Positions 42,575-51,689 of a stretch of 64,000 nucleotides of DNA are shown piece by piece (position 1 is the first letter of the stretch; each line of letters starts with the position of its first letter). A model generated the notes under the pieces. The model did not search any database, was not told the origin of the DNA, and was given only the letters and a program-made list of their open reading frames with translations. The stretch lies in the NCBI GenBank assembly GCA_963810195.1, contig CAWEMO010000005.1:62001-126000 (forward strand), written 5' to 3'. The translations under genes and the position numbers were made by a program. This DNA is from Chersky-840 sp963810195 (lineage in GTDB: Bacteria > Actinomycetota > Acidimicrobiia > Acidimicrobiales > UBA8190).

Positions 42575-43486
42575 ATGACCCAAGCTTCGTTGACCGACGT
42601 GTTCCGAGACGAAGTCATCGCCGCGGGGATCCTCACCCCCGGATCCGTCGACGGGTTGTACGGGCGTTCGGGCACCTACGAGCGGGTTGCCTCGGCTGTG
42701 CAGGACTACGCGTCGCGCCTCGGCGCCGACGAGGAGTCCGAGCACGTCCTGTTTCCTCCGGTTCTGCCCCGGGTGGTGTTCGAGAAGACCGGCTACCTGT
42801 CGTCGTTCCCCGACTTGATGGGCTCGATCCACAGTTTCACGGGCAACGAACGTCAACACGTCGAGATGCTCGAGATGGCCGAGTCCGGCCGGGAGTGGGC
42901 GGGCTCGCTGACGCCGACTGCGGTGATGCTGTGCTCGGCAGCCTGCCACCACCTCTATCCCGGTTGCAGCGGTGTCCTCCCCGACGGTGGGCGACGGTTC
43001 CAGGTCACCAGCTGGTGCTTCCGACACGAGCCGAGTCGTGACCTCACGCGGATGCAAGCGTTCCGGCAGTTCGAACACGTCTATGTCGGGGACGCCTCCG
43101 AGGCCCTCGCCTCTCGGGACCGGTGGGTCAGGCGAGGCCACGACGCTCTCGTCGCCCTCGGCCTCGACGTGGAGACGGTGACGGCCAACGACCCCTTCTT
43201 CGGTCGTCGCGGCCGCCTTCTCGCCCAGAACCAGCGCGACGAGGAGCTCAAGCTCGAGATCGTGACCTCGTTCGACGAAGCCGCCCCGCCGGTGGCCATC
43301 GCATCGTCGAACATGCATCTGGACCACTTCGGGCACACCTTCGAGATCATGACGGCATCGGGTGAGGTGGCCCACTCGACCTGCATCGGCTTCGGGGTGG
43401 ACCGGATCGTGTTGGCGCTGTTCCGCCACCACGGACTGGATCCGGCCCAGTGGCCGCCCACCGTGCGCGAAAGGCTCTGGCCGTGA
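42575..43486 (+). CDS. Amino acid:[carrier protein] ligase (atypical SerRS-like class II aaRS homologue)
   Basis: 303 residues. It activates a small amino acid (Gly or Ala in studied members) and loads it on a phosphopantetheinyl carrier instead of tRNA. The class II core is present: motif 2 FRHE (149-152) and motif 3 GFGVDRIVLAL (272-282). Candidate zinc ligands of atypical SerRS are C120 (or C124), a Glu in FRQFEH, and C270. The N-terminal tRNA-binding arm of SerRS is missing, which separates it from real synthetases. The ATP-grasp gene follows with a GTGA overlap. No discrete carrier protein is found nearby. Confidence 0.88.
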   Translation: MTQASLTDVFRDEVIAAGILTPGSVDGLYGRSGTYERVASAVQDYASRLGADEESEHVLFPPVLPRVVFEKTGYLSSFPDLMGSIHSFTGNERQHVEMLEMAESGREWAGSLTPTAVMLCSAACHHLYPGCSGVLPDGGRRFQVTSWCFRHEPSRDLTRMQAFRQFEHVYVGDASEALASRDRWVRRGHDALVALGLDVETVTANDPFFGRRGRLLAQNQRDEELKLEIVTSFDEAAPPVAIASSNMHLDHFGHTFEIMTASGEVAHSTCIGFGVDRIVLALFRHHGLDPAQWPPTVRERLWP

Positions 43487-44757
43487 CCCCGGGGTCCGCT
43501 CACCCCTCGCGCCCCTTGGTGGCCGTCGCCCACGGCGAGAGCTCGGTGTCGGCGATGAAGCTGGCAGCTGCGGCGGAGTCGGTGTGCGACCTCATCTGGT
43601 TCGTCGACTCGACCGAGCTTTCCGAGCCCCACATGCTCCGGTTCCTTCGAAAGCTCGGGACGACCATCGACACCGCCGGGATGTCCGAGGACGAGAAAGC
43701 CGACGCGTTGCGGCCATACCGACCCGACGGGATCGTCGCCTATGCCGAGTACCTGATCCCCACTGCTTCGGCGGTGGCGTGCCGGCTCGGTCTCGACTAC
43801 CACGACGCTGTGGTCGCCCGCCGACTGGTCGACAAATTCACGCAGCGCCAGGCCTTGCGTGACGGCGGTCTGCCGGTGCCGCGCTTCATCGTCGTGCCAC
43901 CGTGCCCGACCCCTGATGAAATCGAGGCGGTGGCGACCGACGTGGAATTTCCGGTCGTCCTCAAGCCTCGAGAGGGCGCGGGGAGTCGCGACACCATGCT
44001 CGTCTGCGATGCCGAGCAGCTTCGCGCTCTGCTCGCCGAGCAGTCCCCGCTGGTGAAAGGCCAAGACCAGCCCATGATCGTCGAGGAGTACCTGGCCGGG
44101 CCCGTGCCGCCGCGCAACCCGAGTTTCGCGGACTACGTGTCGGTCGAGAGCGTCGTATCGGTCGGGGAGACCAGCCACCTGGCGGTCACGGGCCGCTTTC
44201 CTCCGGCCGAGCCGTTCCGCGAGTCGGGGTTGTTCATCCCGAGCGACCTCTCACCGTGTGAGACAGAGTCCGTGCTCGACGTCGCCACCCGGGCCATCGC
44301 TGCCATGGGGATCGAGATCGGGATCCTCCATACCGAGATCAAGCTCACCCCCGACGGTCCGCGCGTCCTCGAGGTGAATGGACGGATCGGTGGCAGTGTC
44401 CCCGAGATGATGGGCATCGCCGCTGGGGTCGACCTGGTCGAGATGTCCCTCCGGGTGGCTCTGGGTGAGAAGGTCGTCTTCGATGACCTCCTCCCCACTC
44501 ACGCGGTGGGCTACCTGCTCAGCCCGCACTCGCCCCAGTGGGCTCGCCGAGTCGTGAGCATCGAAGGGCTCGACCGGGTGGGCGAGTACCCCGGCGTGAA
44601 GTCCGTCTTTCTCAACCGCAAGCCCGGGGATGACATCGACTGGCGCAAAGGCAGCCACGAATACGTGTTCTCGGTGATCGGAGGGGTTCCCGATCATGAG
44701 AGCCTCTTGGCGGTCAAGCGGTTTGTGGACGAAGAGGTCACGGTCACGTATGCCTGA
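43483..44757 (+). CDS. ATP-grasp ligase
   Basis: 424 residues from GTG 43483. Central ATP-grasp fold: LVDKFTQRQALRDGGLPVPR, FPVVLKPREGAGSRDT (glycine-rich nucleotide loop), MIVEEYLAG, and IKLTPDGPRVLEVNGRIGG with the metal-binding Glu and Asn. N-terminal pre-ATP-grasp domain (VAVAHGESSVSAMKL). Carboxylate-amine ligase chemistry is expected. Overlap with the carrier-protein ligase gene implies that it acts on or with the loaded amino acid. No family match to D-Ala ligase, PurK or carbamoyl phosphate synthase. Product unknown. Confidence 0.87.
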   Translation: MTPGSAHPSRPLVAVAHGESSVSAMKLAAAAESVCDLIWFVDSTELSEPHMLRFLRKLGTTIDTAGMSEDEKADALRPYRPDGIVAYAEYLIPTASAVACRLGLDYHDAVVARRLVDKFTQRQALRDGGLPVPRFIVVPPCPTPDEIEAVATDVEFPVVLKPREGAGSRDTMLVCDAEQLRALLAEQSPLVKGQDQPMIVEEYLAGPVPPRNPSFADYVSVESVVSVGETSHLAVTGRFPPAEPFRESGLFIPSDLSPCETESVLDVATRAIAAMGIEIGILHTEIKLTPDGPRVLEVNGRIGGSVPEMMGIAAGVDLVEMSLRVALGEKVVFDDLLPTHAVGYLLSPHSPQWARRVVSIEGLDRVGEYPGVKSVFLNRKPGDDIDWRKGSHEYVFSVIGGVPDHESLLAVKRFVDEEVTVTYA

Positions 44758-44829
44758 CGTCGGCACTCCCGAGCAAATCGCATCTCCCGGTTCACGGCGC
44801 GGTTCGACCATCTCCATCCGATCCCTGCA

Positions 44830-46644
44830 ATGACTGCGACGCCCATCTGGTTCGGGCCAACGGACCGCCCCTTGTTCGGCATGCTGCACGTGCCCGATGG
44901 CAATGTCGCGAGAGCCGGCATTGTTCTCTGTTCGCCTCTGGGCCGAGAGGACCTGTACGCCCACAGCGCGTATCGATCGCTCGCCGAACACCTTGAGCGG
45001 CACAACATCGCGGTCCTGCGTTTCGACTATGACGGAACCGGTGACTCGGCGGGGTCTCAGGACGACCCGGCCCGATTGGCGGCGTGGTCGGAGTCGACGC
45101 GAGCCGCCGTCGAGTTGATGCGCGCCGCCGGTCCGCCTGTGGTGGCCGCAGTCGGGATGCGAATGGGCGCGGCGCTTGCCGTGCTCGAGGCGACGAGGGC
45201 CCCGCTCGACGCCCTGGTGCTGTGGGATCCCTGCCCGACCGGTCGCGCCTTCCTTCGGGAACAGCGCGCGCTTTTTGCCTTGAGCGTCGGCGGGGCGGAA
45301 ACCGACGACGGTTCGACGCAGACGCCGGGCTTCCGTTACGACCCGGAGACGACAGCCGACCTCTCTGCGCTGGACATCACCACCACCGACGGCCCTCTTG
45401 CACTCCGGATCTATCTGTTGTCGCGTCCCGACCGCCAGCACGATTCGAAGCTCGAGGCTCGACTGGCGACCGCCGGTCAGGTCGAGTTCGGCGAAGCGCT
45501 CGGTCAGCACGAGCTCCTCACCATCGACGGAAAGTTGAATGCCGGTCTCGAGGACACTGTCCAGCGTCTGGTGACGTGGCTGTCGACAGTGGCGGCACCG
45601 GATGCGGTGTCCTTGGACCTCACTCCCTTCGATCGAATGGCGACCTCTGCGGTCGTGGCCCACGACGGGCGGTCTCGTCCCGTGATCGAACACGCCGTGC
45701 ACATAGGGCCCGCCAGCGTGTTCGGCATCGTCACCGAGGTCGAGGGAGAGTCCAGCCCCACCACTGTGGTGTGTTTCAACACCGGGAAGTCGCGCCGAAT
45801 TGGGCCCTCGCGCCTGTGGGTTGAACTGGCGCGGAAGTGGGCGGACTGCGGGCTGCGAACCGTGCGGATCGATCTGAGCGGCATCGGTGACAGTGGGACC
45901 CACCCGGGCCAGCCCCGCGACGTCTACTACCCCTTCGAAGGCATCACCGACGTCCAGGACGTTGCACGATTCGTCTCGCCCCATGACCCGTCACGGGTCG
46001 TGCTGGTCGGATTGTGCTCGGGTGCGTATCACGCCATGCACGGCGGCCTCTCGCTCGGCGCGCAGGGTGTGTGCGCCTTCAACCCGGTGTTTGGAGCCCT
46101 GCCCATCCCGACCGGGCTGGCCGGCGAGGTTTCCTCCACGCGACCCCAGTTGTCCGCGCCTGCGAGGCGTTGGGCGGCGAAGCTCGCCGGCGGCCGAGCC
46201 CCTCGCCGCGCCGTCAGCGTGCTGCCGGAGAGTTTGTGGTGGATCTTCAATCGACTGGGGGTCCGCCGTTCCCCGGTTGAGACTCTCGTACGTCTCGTCG
46301 CCTCAGGCTCCGATGTCCTGGTCGTCACGGGCAGCGAGGAGGTGGACCGGATCCGACGCGGCTCGACCGGAATCCTGCGCAAGCTCGTCCGTTCGACTCG
46401 TTTCCGATTGGAGATCCTCGACCCTCTCGATCACGCCCTGTTGGGTGCCGACGACGCCCGTCGTGTGGGAGACATCGCCTACCGGCACGTCAGAGACCGC
46501 TTCGCGGCGCACGTCGCGGGTGCTGAGCATCGCGACGAGACCGGACAGGCCGATTCCGCCCAGCTCACCCCGAAACTCCTCCCGCTCGATGCCGTAGACG
46601 TCGGGAACGGCGTCGGCCGGGTCGACGAGGCCTCCAGATCCTGA
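44830..46644 (+). CDS. Tandem alpha/beta-hydrolase protein with altered nucleophile sites
   Basis: 604 residues with two hydrolase-like halves. Half 1 (10-260): LCSPLGREDLY, RFDYDGTGDSAG and elbow GMRMG (109-113), where Arg111 replaces the nucleophile. Half 2 (285-560): VCFNTGKSRRIGPSR, RIDLSGIGDSG and elbow GLCSG (394-398), with Cys396 as nucleophile candidate. A Cys elbow also occurs in hydrolases linked to exosortase loci as I recall. It starts 72 bp after the ATP-grasp gene and probably belongs to the same locus. It could be a thioesterase- or acyltransferase-like partner. Function is inferred only. Confidence 0.82.
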   Translation: MTATPIWFGPTDRPLFGMLHVPDGNVARAGIVLCSPLGREDLYAHSAYRSLAEHLERHNIAVLRFDYDGTGDSAGSQDDPARLAAWSESTRAAVELMRAAGPPVVAAVGMRMGAALAVLEATRAPLDALVLWDPCPTGRAFLREQRALFALSVGGAETDDGSTQTPGFRYDPETTADLSALDITTTDGPLALRIYLLSRPDRQHDSKLEARLATAGQVEFGEALGQHELLTIDGKLNAGLEDTVQRLVTWLSTVAAPDAVSLDLTPFDRMATSAVVAHDGRSRPVIEHAVHIGPASVFGIVTEVEGESSPTTVVCFNTGKSRRIGPSRLWVELARKWADCGLRTVRIDLSGIGDSGTHPGQPRDVYYPFEGITDVQDVARFVSPHDPSRVVLVGLCSGAYHAMHGGLSLGAQGVCAFNPVFGALPIPTGLAGEVSSTRPQLSAPARRWAAKLAGGRAPRRAVSVLPESLWWIFNRLGVRRSPVETLVRLVASGSDVLVVTGSEEVDRIRRGSTGILRKLVRSTRFRLEILDPLDHALLGADDARRVGDIAYRHVRDRFAAHVAGAEHRDETGQADSAQLTPKLLPLDAVDVGNGVGRVDEASRS

Positions 46645-46689
46645 GATCGGTGGAGGGCGAAGCGACCAGACTCGCCCTCTGCCGCAACG

Positions 46690-47499
46690 TCAGGCCCGAC
46701 AGAGGATCTCGCCGTGGGGCACGAAGAACCACCCGTCGCCGCTCGATGCCCATCCACGAAAGGCTTTCGCCAGTCGTTCGAGGTCTTCGCGCTCGGCGAG
46801 GCCCAACCGGAGGGCCTGGTGTGCGAAATTCGAGCTTGTCAGGCGGTCGGCCCACAGCTCCCCCCACCAGGAGCGCTCGGCCGGAGCGGAGAAGCACCAC
46901 GAGCTGGCTGACACCTTGATGTCGGCGAAGCCCGCGGTCCGTGCCCATCGGAGCATGCGTCGCCCCGCGTCCGGCTCGCCGCCGATCGACCTCGCCACGT
47001 GTCGGTAGAGGTCCCGCCACTCGTCCAATTCCGGGCTCTCGGGGAACCAGAACATCCCGCCGTAGTCCCCGTCGCGGGCGGCGACCACACCGCCGGGGCG
47101 GCAGACCCGTCGCATCTCGGCCAGAGCCGCCACCGGGTCGGTCAGGTGCTGGAGCACCTGGTGCGCGTGGACCACGTCGAAGGCACCGTCGGAGTACCCC
47201 AGGTGGTAGGCGTCGCCGACTTCGAAGGTGACGTTGCGTCGTCCGAGGCGAGCCGCTTCGTTCCGGGCAACGACCAGGACCTCCTCGGCGGCGTCGATCC
47301 CGAGGACCCGGCCCTCTCCCACGCGGCTCGCCATCCCGATGGTGATCGTGCCGGGCCCGCAACCCACATCGAGCACGCGTGTCCCGGGCGACAACTGTGA
47401 CAGAAGGTACCCGGCGGAGTTCTCCACGGTCCTCCAGCGGTGCGAGCGCAGCACGCTGGCGTGGTGACCGTGCAGGTAGGGATCGGTGCAATCGGGCAT
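46690..47499 (-). CDS. SAM-dependent methyltransferase (Methyltransf_11/UbiE-like)
   Basis: 269 residues from ATG 47499 (MPDCTDPYLHGHHASVLRSH). Motif I VLDVGCGPGTITIGMA, acidic GIDAAEEVL, GDAYHLGYSDGAFDVVHAHQ and PGGVVAARDGD. The conserved start YLHGHHxSVLRSHRWRTVEN marks a known actinobacterial/fungal-like subfamily. The acceptor is unknown. Convergent with the hydrolase gene and divergent from the LysR gene, which may control it. Confidence 0.9.
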   Translation of the reverse strand: MPDCTDPYLHGHHASVLRSHRWRTVENSAGYLLSQLSPGTRVLDVGCGPGTITIGMASRVGEGRVLGIDAAEEVLVVARNEAARLGRRNVTFEVGDAYHLGYSDGAFDVVHAHQVLQHLTDPVAALAEMRRVCRPGGVVAARDGDYGGMFWFPESPELDEWRDLYRHVARSIGGEPDAGRRMLRWARTAGFADIKVSASSWCFSAPAERSWWGELWADRLTSSNFAHQALRLGLAEREDLERLAKAFRGWASSGDGWFFVPHGEILCRA

Positions 47500-47569
47500 C
47501 TGTCCATCCTCAGCTCTGGTGATCCGATAAGCAAAGTAGTATTTCCGATCCTCAAGATAAACTGAACTT

Positions 47570-48487
47570 ATGTCACGCCCCGACTGGTTACGGACCTTCC
47601 TGGCCATCTATCGCAGCGGCTCGGTGACCGACGGCGCGCAGCACCGCGGACTCACCCAACCCGCCGCCAGTCAACAACTGGCCTCGTTGGAACGTGCCCT
47701 GGGGGGACCCCTGTTCGTGCGGAAGCCCTCTGGCATGGAACCGACGCAACGCGGACGGGAGCTCTACGCCAAGGTGGCCGAGCCTCTCGACGGGCTCGAG
47801 TCGGTGCTGCTCAGCCTCGATGCAGGTTCCGTGCCCGCCCCTGAGCCTCCGCTGCGATTCGGCTCGAGCCCCGAGTACTTCGCCGCCGAGGTCCTGCCGT
47901 TCCTCGGCGGTCTCGACCTCTCGGTGTCGGTGTCGTTCGGAACCGACACCGAGCTGTTCGCGCTGTTGGAACGGGGCGAGCTCGACGTCGTCGTCACCAG
48001 CTCGACACCCCCGCGACGAAGCATCGGTGCGACAGCCTTGGGACCCAAGCGCTTCGTCCTGGTCTGCGCACCACGGGTGGCTCCGGCGGGCTCCTTCGAC
48101 TCCCTGTCGGAGCTGGCGACATGGTTGGCGGGGGGGTCATGGGTCTCCTACAGCCTCGAGCTGCCCCTGACCCGTCGCTTCTGGCTCACGGTCCTCGGGC
48201 GCCCCTTCGCGGCTCGACTGCGGCTCGTCGCCCCCGATCTCCGTGTCGTGCTCAAGGCCGTCGAGCTCGGACTGGGCGTCAGCCTGCTGCCCACGTTCGT
48301 CTGCAAGGAGACACTGGCCGACCAGCGGGTGGTCGAGGTGTCCCCGGTGTCGCATCTCGCCCCGGAAGAAACCTGGTTCGCCTGCACCCGGCACGGGGAC
48401 GTCGGCCGCCGCGCCGTCAACGACTTCCTCGCCGCCCTGCAGGTGGACGCGGCCGCAAAGAGCCCCGATCCGACGGTGCCTTCGTGA
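47570..48487 (+). CDS. LysR-family transcriptional regulator
   Basis: 305 residues. N-terminal winged helix (WLRTFLAIYRSGSVTDGAQH, LTQPAASQQLASLERALGG) and a periplasmic-binding-like effector domain (ELDVVVTSSTPP, VELGLGVSLLP). It is divergent from the methyltransferase gene with 70 bp between them, a usual arrangement for a LysR target. Effector unknown. Confidence 0.93.
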   Translation: MSRPDWLRTFLAIYRSGSVTDGAQHRGLTQPAASQQLASLERALGGPLFVRKPSGMEPTQRGRELYAKVAEPLDGLESVLLSLDAGSVPAPEPPLRFGSSPEYFAAEVLPFLGGLDLSVSVSFGTDTELFALLERGELDVVVTSSTPPRRSIGATALGPKRFVLVCAPRVAPAGSFDSLSELATWLAGGSWVSYSLELPLTRRFWLTVLGRPFAARLRLVAPDLRVVLKAVELGLGVSLLPTFVCKETLADQRVVEVSPVSHLAPEETWFACTRHGDVGRRAVNDFLAALQVDAAAKSPDPTVPS

Positions 48488-48503
48488 ATCGACGGCCGCC
48501 GCG

Positions 48504-49199
48504 CTACTCGTTCTGTCCGCAGTAGAGCGCCACCGATGCGCTGGCGTTTTCGACCGCTGCGGTTCCGAGGAGGCTGGCGTTGTTGGCCGCGATCGCCGCT
48601 CGGGACGTGGTGACAAGGGACTGCGCGTCGGACCGGACGGAAGTGGGCAGGTTCGGGACGTAGGTCGCGTACTGGTTGATCAGAGTCTGGTGCGCGGCCA
48701 GGAAGGTGAGGACGCCGGTGGAGGAGGTGGCGCTCGAAGTTCCCTGGTTGATGGAACCGGCAACCGAGCAGAAAGCGCTGCCCTTGCCCGCCGCGAAGTA
48801 GGGGGGGAGCGGGTCGCCGTTCCCGTCGACACCGCAGTAGGTGTCGACGTCACTCCCTGCCGAGTCGAGCGACGGGCTGTTCAGAGCGTTGGCGTTGCCC
48901 GCCGCCACGGCGGCCCTGGCCGCCTTGACCAGCGCCCGCACCTCCTGCCCCACCTTGCCCGCGGGGGCGTTGTTGTCCAGGGCGTCGAGGTCGGCGCTGT
49001 TCGCCTTGAGGACGGCCAGGAAGCCGGCGTCGGACGTCACGTTGGCGCTGGCCTTGTCCAATTTCACGTTGGCGGCACAGAAGGCTGACTTGGTGGAGTG
49101 CGATGTGGCGCTGGCCTTGGGACTGCTCCCGCAGGCCGCGGTGGCCACGGCGACGAGGCAGAGCACCAAAGGCGTCGAGACGGCCAACCACTTCCGCAT
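48504..49199 (-). CDS. Lipoprotein with duplicated Cys-paired domain
   Basis: 231 residues. Signal peptide with lipobox TAAC (MRKWLAVSTPLVLCLVAVAT then ACGSS). The mature part has two copies of a ~90-residue helical domain, each starting SAFC and ending with a YCG: SAFCAANVKLDK to DTYCGVDG, and SAFCSVAGSINQ to ALYCGQNE. Each pair of Cys could form a disulfide. No family recognised. Function unknown. An ATG at 49232 would give an 11-residue longer form. Confidence 0.8.
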   Translation of the reverse strand: MRKWLAVSTPLVLCLVAVATAACGSSPKASATSHSTKSAFCAANVKLDKASANVTSDAGFLAVLKANSADLDALDNNAPAGKVGQEVRALVKAARAAVAAGNANALNSPSLDSAGSDVDTYCGVDGNGDPLPPYFAAGKGSAFCSVAGSINQGTSSATSSTGVLTFLAAHQTLINQYATYVPNLPTSVRSDAQSLVTTSRAAIAANNASLLGTAAVENASASVALYCGQNE

Positions 49200-49438
49200 T
49201 CTCGTTACTCCCTCTTCCGACCAGGAGGCCATCGTGCGATGTCGATTCCCGCCAGTGTGTCCGACTTCGGCGCAGGACGACAGGAGGCTACCTCGCACAT
49301 CGACGGTGGTGACAACACCACCTGGCGGGATGCGCGCTCCTATCGTGTGGGCCACAGAGGATCGGAGACCGGGGTGGGGACGTCCCGACACGGCACGGAG
49401 CACAGGCGATAAATGCCCTTCAACGCGGGTGGCTCGAT

Positions 49439-50081
49439 ATGGGCGACGTACGACGGACGTACCTGCTTTCCCCTGCACGCCGGCCCGGATCTCCTTTGCT
49501 CATCGTGCTACACGGCCTCGGGACGTCGGGCAAGGACATGGAGAGGTTCACCGGACTGGCTGCGCGCGGCCCGGCCGCGGGGTTCGCCACCGTGTTCCCC
49601 GACGGTTGGAAACAGATGTGGGACGGCGAGCGGCGCCACCCCCTGCGACAGCACATCGACGACGCCGGATTCTTGGTGGCCTTGGTCGACCGGCTCGTCA
49701 CCCAAGGGGTGGCCCACTCCGGTCCGGCGTTCCTGGCCGGGATCTCCGACGGCGCGCTCTTCGCCGAGTACCTCGCTCGTCACGCCGTGTCCCGTGGCCG
49801 TCGGGGCTGACACCCTCGCTCGCGACTGGGCCACGGGCAACGGGATTCCCTCCGATCCGTCGATCGAAGTCGTTCCGGGACAACCGAGGGACCTGCCGGT
49901 GACCCTGCTGAGGTGGTCGGCCCCCAGGTGCCTCCCCGTTGTGTTGTACCGGATCGAAGGTGGCGCTCACTCCTGGCCCGGAGGGCCTCAGTACCTGCCT
50001 GCCCGGCTCGTCGGCCCCGTCGCCCGCCACCTCGATGCCACCGGCATCCTGCTCGAGCTGGCGCAGAAGGTCGCGATGTGA
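49439..50081 (+). pseudogene. Degraded PHB-depolymerase/LpqC-type esterase
   Basis: The first part (49439-49810) has LLIVLHGLGTSGKDMERF, FATVFPDGWKQMW and the nucleophile motif GISDGA, matching secreted feruloyl/PHB-depolymerase-like esterases. It then stops. The end of the family (ADTLARDWATGNG, YRIEGGAHSWPGG with the catalytic His) appears in another frame from about 49803. Between them the usual Asp-bearing segment (about 50-60 residues) is missing, so the break is not a simple one-base error. Probably inactive. Confidence 0.7.
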
Positions 50082-50089
50082 AGCCGGCC

Positions 50090-50641
50090 TCAGACGAGAC
50101 CGCGCACGGGATCGCGGCCGTCCCACCCGGCTGCCGCCTCCCGCACGGTGGTGATGAGCCAGCGGGTGGCGTCGGTCAGCTCCATGACCTCGACGACGGT
50201 GCTCGTGACGCCGCCCGCGTCGTAATAGGCGAACTGCGCCATGCCGCCGGTGTTGCCCGAGTGGACGACCGGCCACGCCGCGTCTGCCGCGGCACGAGCG
50301 ACGCCGTCGAAGTCCTCTACCCACCAGGCCAGGTGGTGGAAGCCCTCGTGACCGGCGTCGAGGAACTCCCGATAGATGCTGGGCGAGTCGTCCTCCTGCT
50401 CGATGAGCTCGATCTGCAGCTCGCCCGAGTTGGCGAAGGCGATGGACGCGACCGGGTCGGTCGGCCGGCCTCGATACACCGAGCCCGATTGCTTCAGGTG
50501 GGGTAGCACCATCCAGGGACCGACGCCGACGTCGAGCCATGCGCCCATAGCGCGCTCGAGGTCGCGTACGACATAGCCGTTCTGCCGGATGGGGCCGGGG
50601 AGGACGGCTCGGGCCTGTGCGGGTTCCCGTGCGGATTGCAT
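50090..50641 (-). CDS. VOC-family (glyoxalase/dioxygenase-like) protein
   Basis: 183 residues. The vicinal-oxygen-chelate fold is recognisable: QNGYVVRDLERAMGAWLDVG, IELIEQEDDSPS, GFHHLAWWVEDFD and VVEVMEL. The metal ligands His and Glu look plausible (HHLAW, VVEVME). Catalytic role unknown. It is divergent from the Gfo/Idh/MocA gene 25 bp away, so it may be part of the same regulon. Confidence 0.87.
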   Translation of the reverse strand: MQSAREPAQARAVLPGPIRQNGYVVRDLERAMGAWLDVGVGPWMVLPHLKQSGSVYRGRPTDPVASIAFANSGELQIELIEQEDDSPSIYREFLDAGHEGFHHLAWWVEDFDGVARAAADAAWPVVHSGNTGGMAQFAYYDAGGVTSTVVEVMELTDATRWLITTVREAAAGWDGRDPVRGLV

Positions 50642-50666
50642 AGTGCAGCACGTAGGGTACCCCCCG

Positions 50667-51689
50667 ATGGGCGCGCCAGGTCCTGACTCCGAGCGTCACC
50701 TCCGTCTGGCCTTCGTGGGATGCGGGGCCATCGCCCAATGGCACCTGACGGCCCTGCGCGCCGCCGCGGCGAGGACCGAGGTCACCGCCACCGCCGACGT
50801 CGATCGCGACCGGGCCGTGGCGATGGCGAAGGAAACCGGGGCAGAGCCGTTCGGATCGCTCGAAGAGGCCTTGGCCGTCGGGAAATTCGACGCCGCGCTC
50901 ATCATGGTCCCGCACCGGTTCCACGAGGAACTCGCGGTCGCGGCGTTGCGGGCGGGCAAGCACGTCCTGCTGGAGAAACCCATGGCGCCGACCCTCGACG
51001 CCTGCGACCGCATCCTGGCCGCGGCGCGGCAGTCGGGCACGGTCTTCCTCGTGGCCGAGAACGCCCAGTACTGGCCCGAGGTCGTTCGGACCCAGGCCCT
51101 CATCGACGACGGCACCGTGGGCGAGGTCTTCACGGCGCGGGCCTGGCACTGTGCGCCGCCCATGGACCAGTTCGCTGGGCCGGGAAACTGGCGCTTCTCT
51201 GTGGCCGAGGCCGGTGGAGGAGTGGCGATCGACGCCGGCTCGCACTGGATGCGGCCCTTGCGCATGTGGTTGGGCGAGCTCGTCGAGGTGGTGGCCGCCA
51301 CGGGCCGGCCCTATGCGGCGATGGAGGGGGAGTCGATGTGCCGGGCCCTGTGCCGATTCGACTCCGGGGTCGTGGCCAGCTTCGACGCCGTCCTCTCGCC
51401 CGGCCCCGTCGCCCCGCTCCCGCTGTTCCAGGTCATCGGGAGCCGCGGCGAGCTCGTCGTCGACGTCCTCGGGAGGGTCAAGCTCTACGACGGGTCCGAC
51501 CCCCGGGGTGTGGTCGTGGGCCAGGGCGGCTACCTGCAGAGCTACGAGCACCAGATCGCCGCCTTCGAAGCTGCCGTGCTCGACGGCGTCGCCCCGGTGG
51601 CGGGGGCCGAGTTCTCACTGGGCGAGCTGCGCGGGGCGCTCGCCATGTACCGCTCGGCCGCGTCCGGCCGGTGGGAGGCGGTGTGGTGA
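50667..51689 (+). CDS. Gfo/Idh/MocA-family NAD(P)-dependent oxidoreductase
   Basis: 340 residues from ATG 50667. Rossmann motif VGCGAIAQWH, the EKP motif in LLEKPMAPTLDA, and the C-terminal domain with GGGVAIDAGSHWM containing the catalytic-type His. It oxidises sugar or inositol-like alcohols by family; the true substrate is unknown. First gene of a four-gene operon joined by 4-bp overlaps. Confidence 0.9.
   Translation: MGAPGPDSERHLRLAFVGCGAIAQWHLTALRAAAARTEVTATADVDRDRAVAMAKETGAEPFGSLEEALAVGKFDAALIMVPHRFHEELAVAALRAGKHVLLEKPMAPTLDACDRILAAARQSGTVFLVAENAQYWPEVVRTQALIDDGTVGEVFTARAWHCAPPMDQFAGPGNWRFSVAEAGGGVAIDAGSHWMRPLRMWLGELVEVVAATGRPYAAMEGESMCRALCRFDSGVVASFDAVLSPGPVAPLPLFQVIGSRGELVVDVLGRVKLYDGSDPRGVVVGQGGYLQSYEHQIAAFEAAVLDGVAPVAGAEFSLGELRGALAMYRSAASGRWEAVW

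Noticed and set aside
42575..43486. Ordinary seryl-tRNA synthetase
   Set aside because: Too short, no N-terminal tRNA-binding coiled coil, and next to acpS and ATP-grasp genes.
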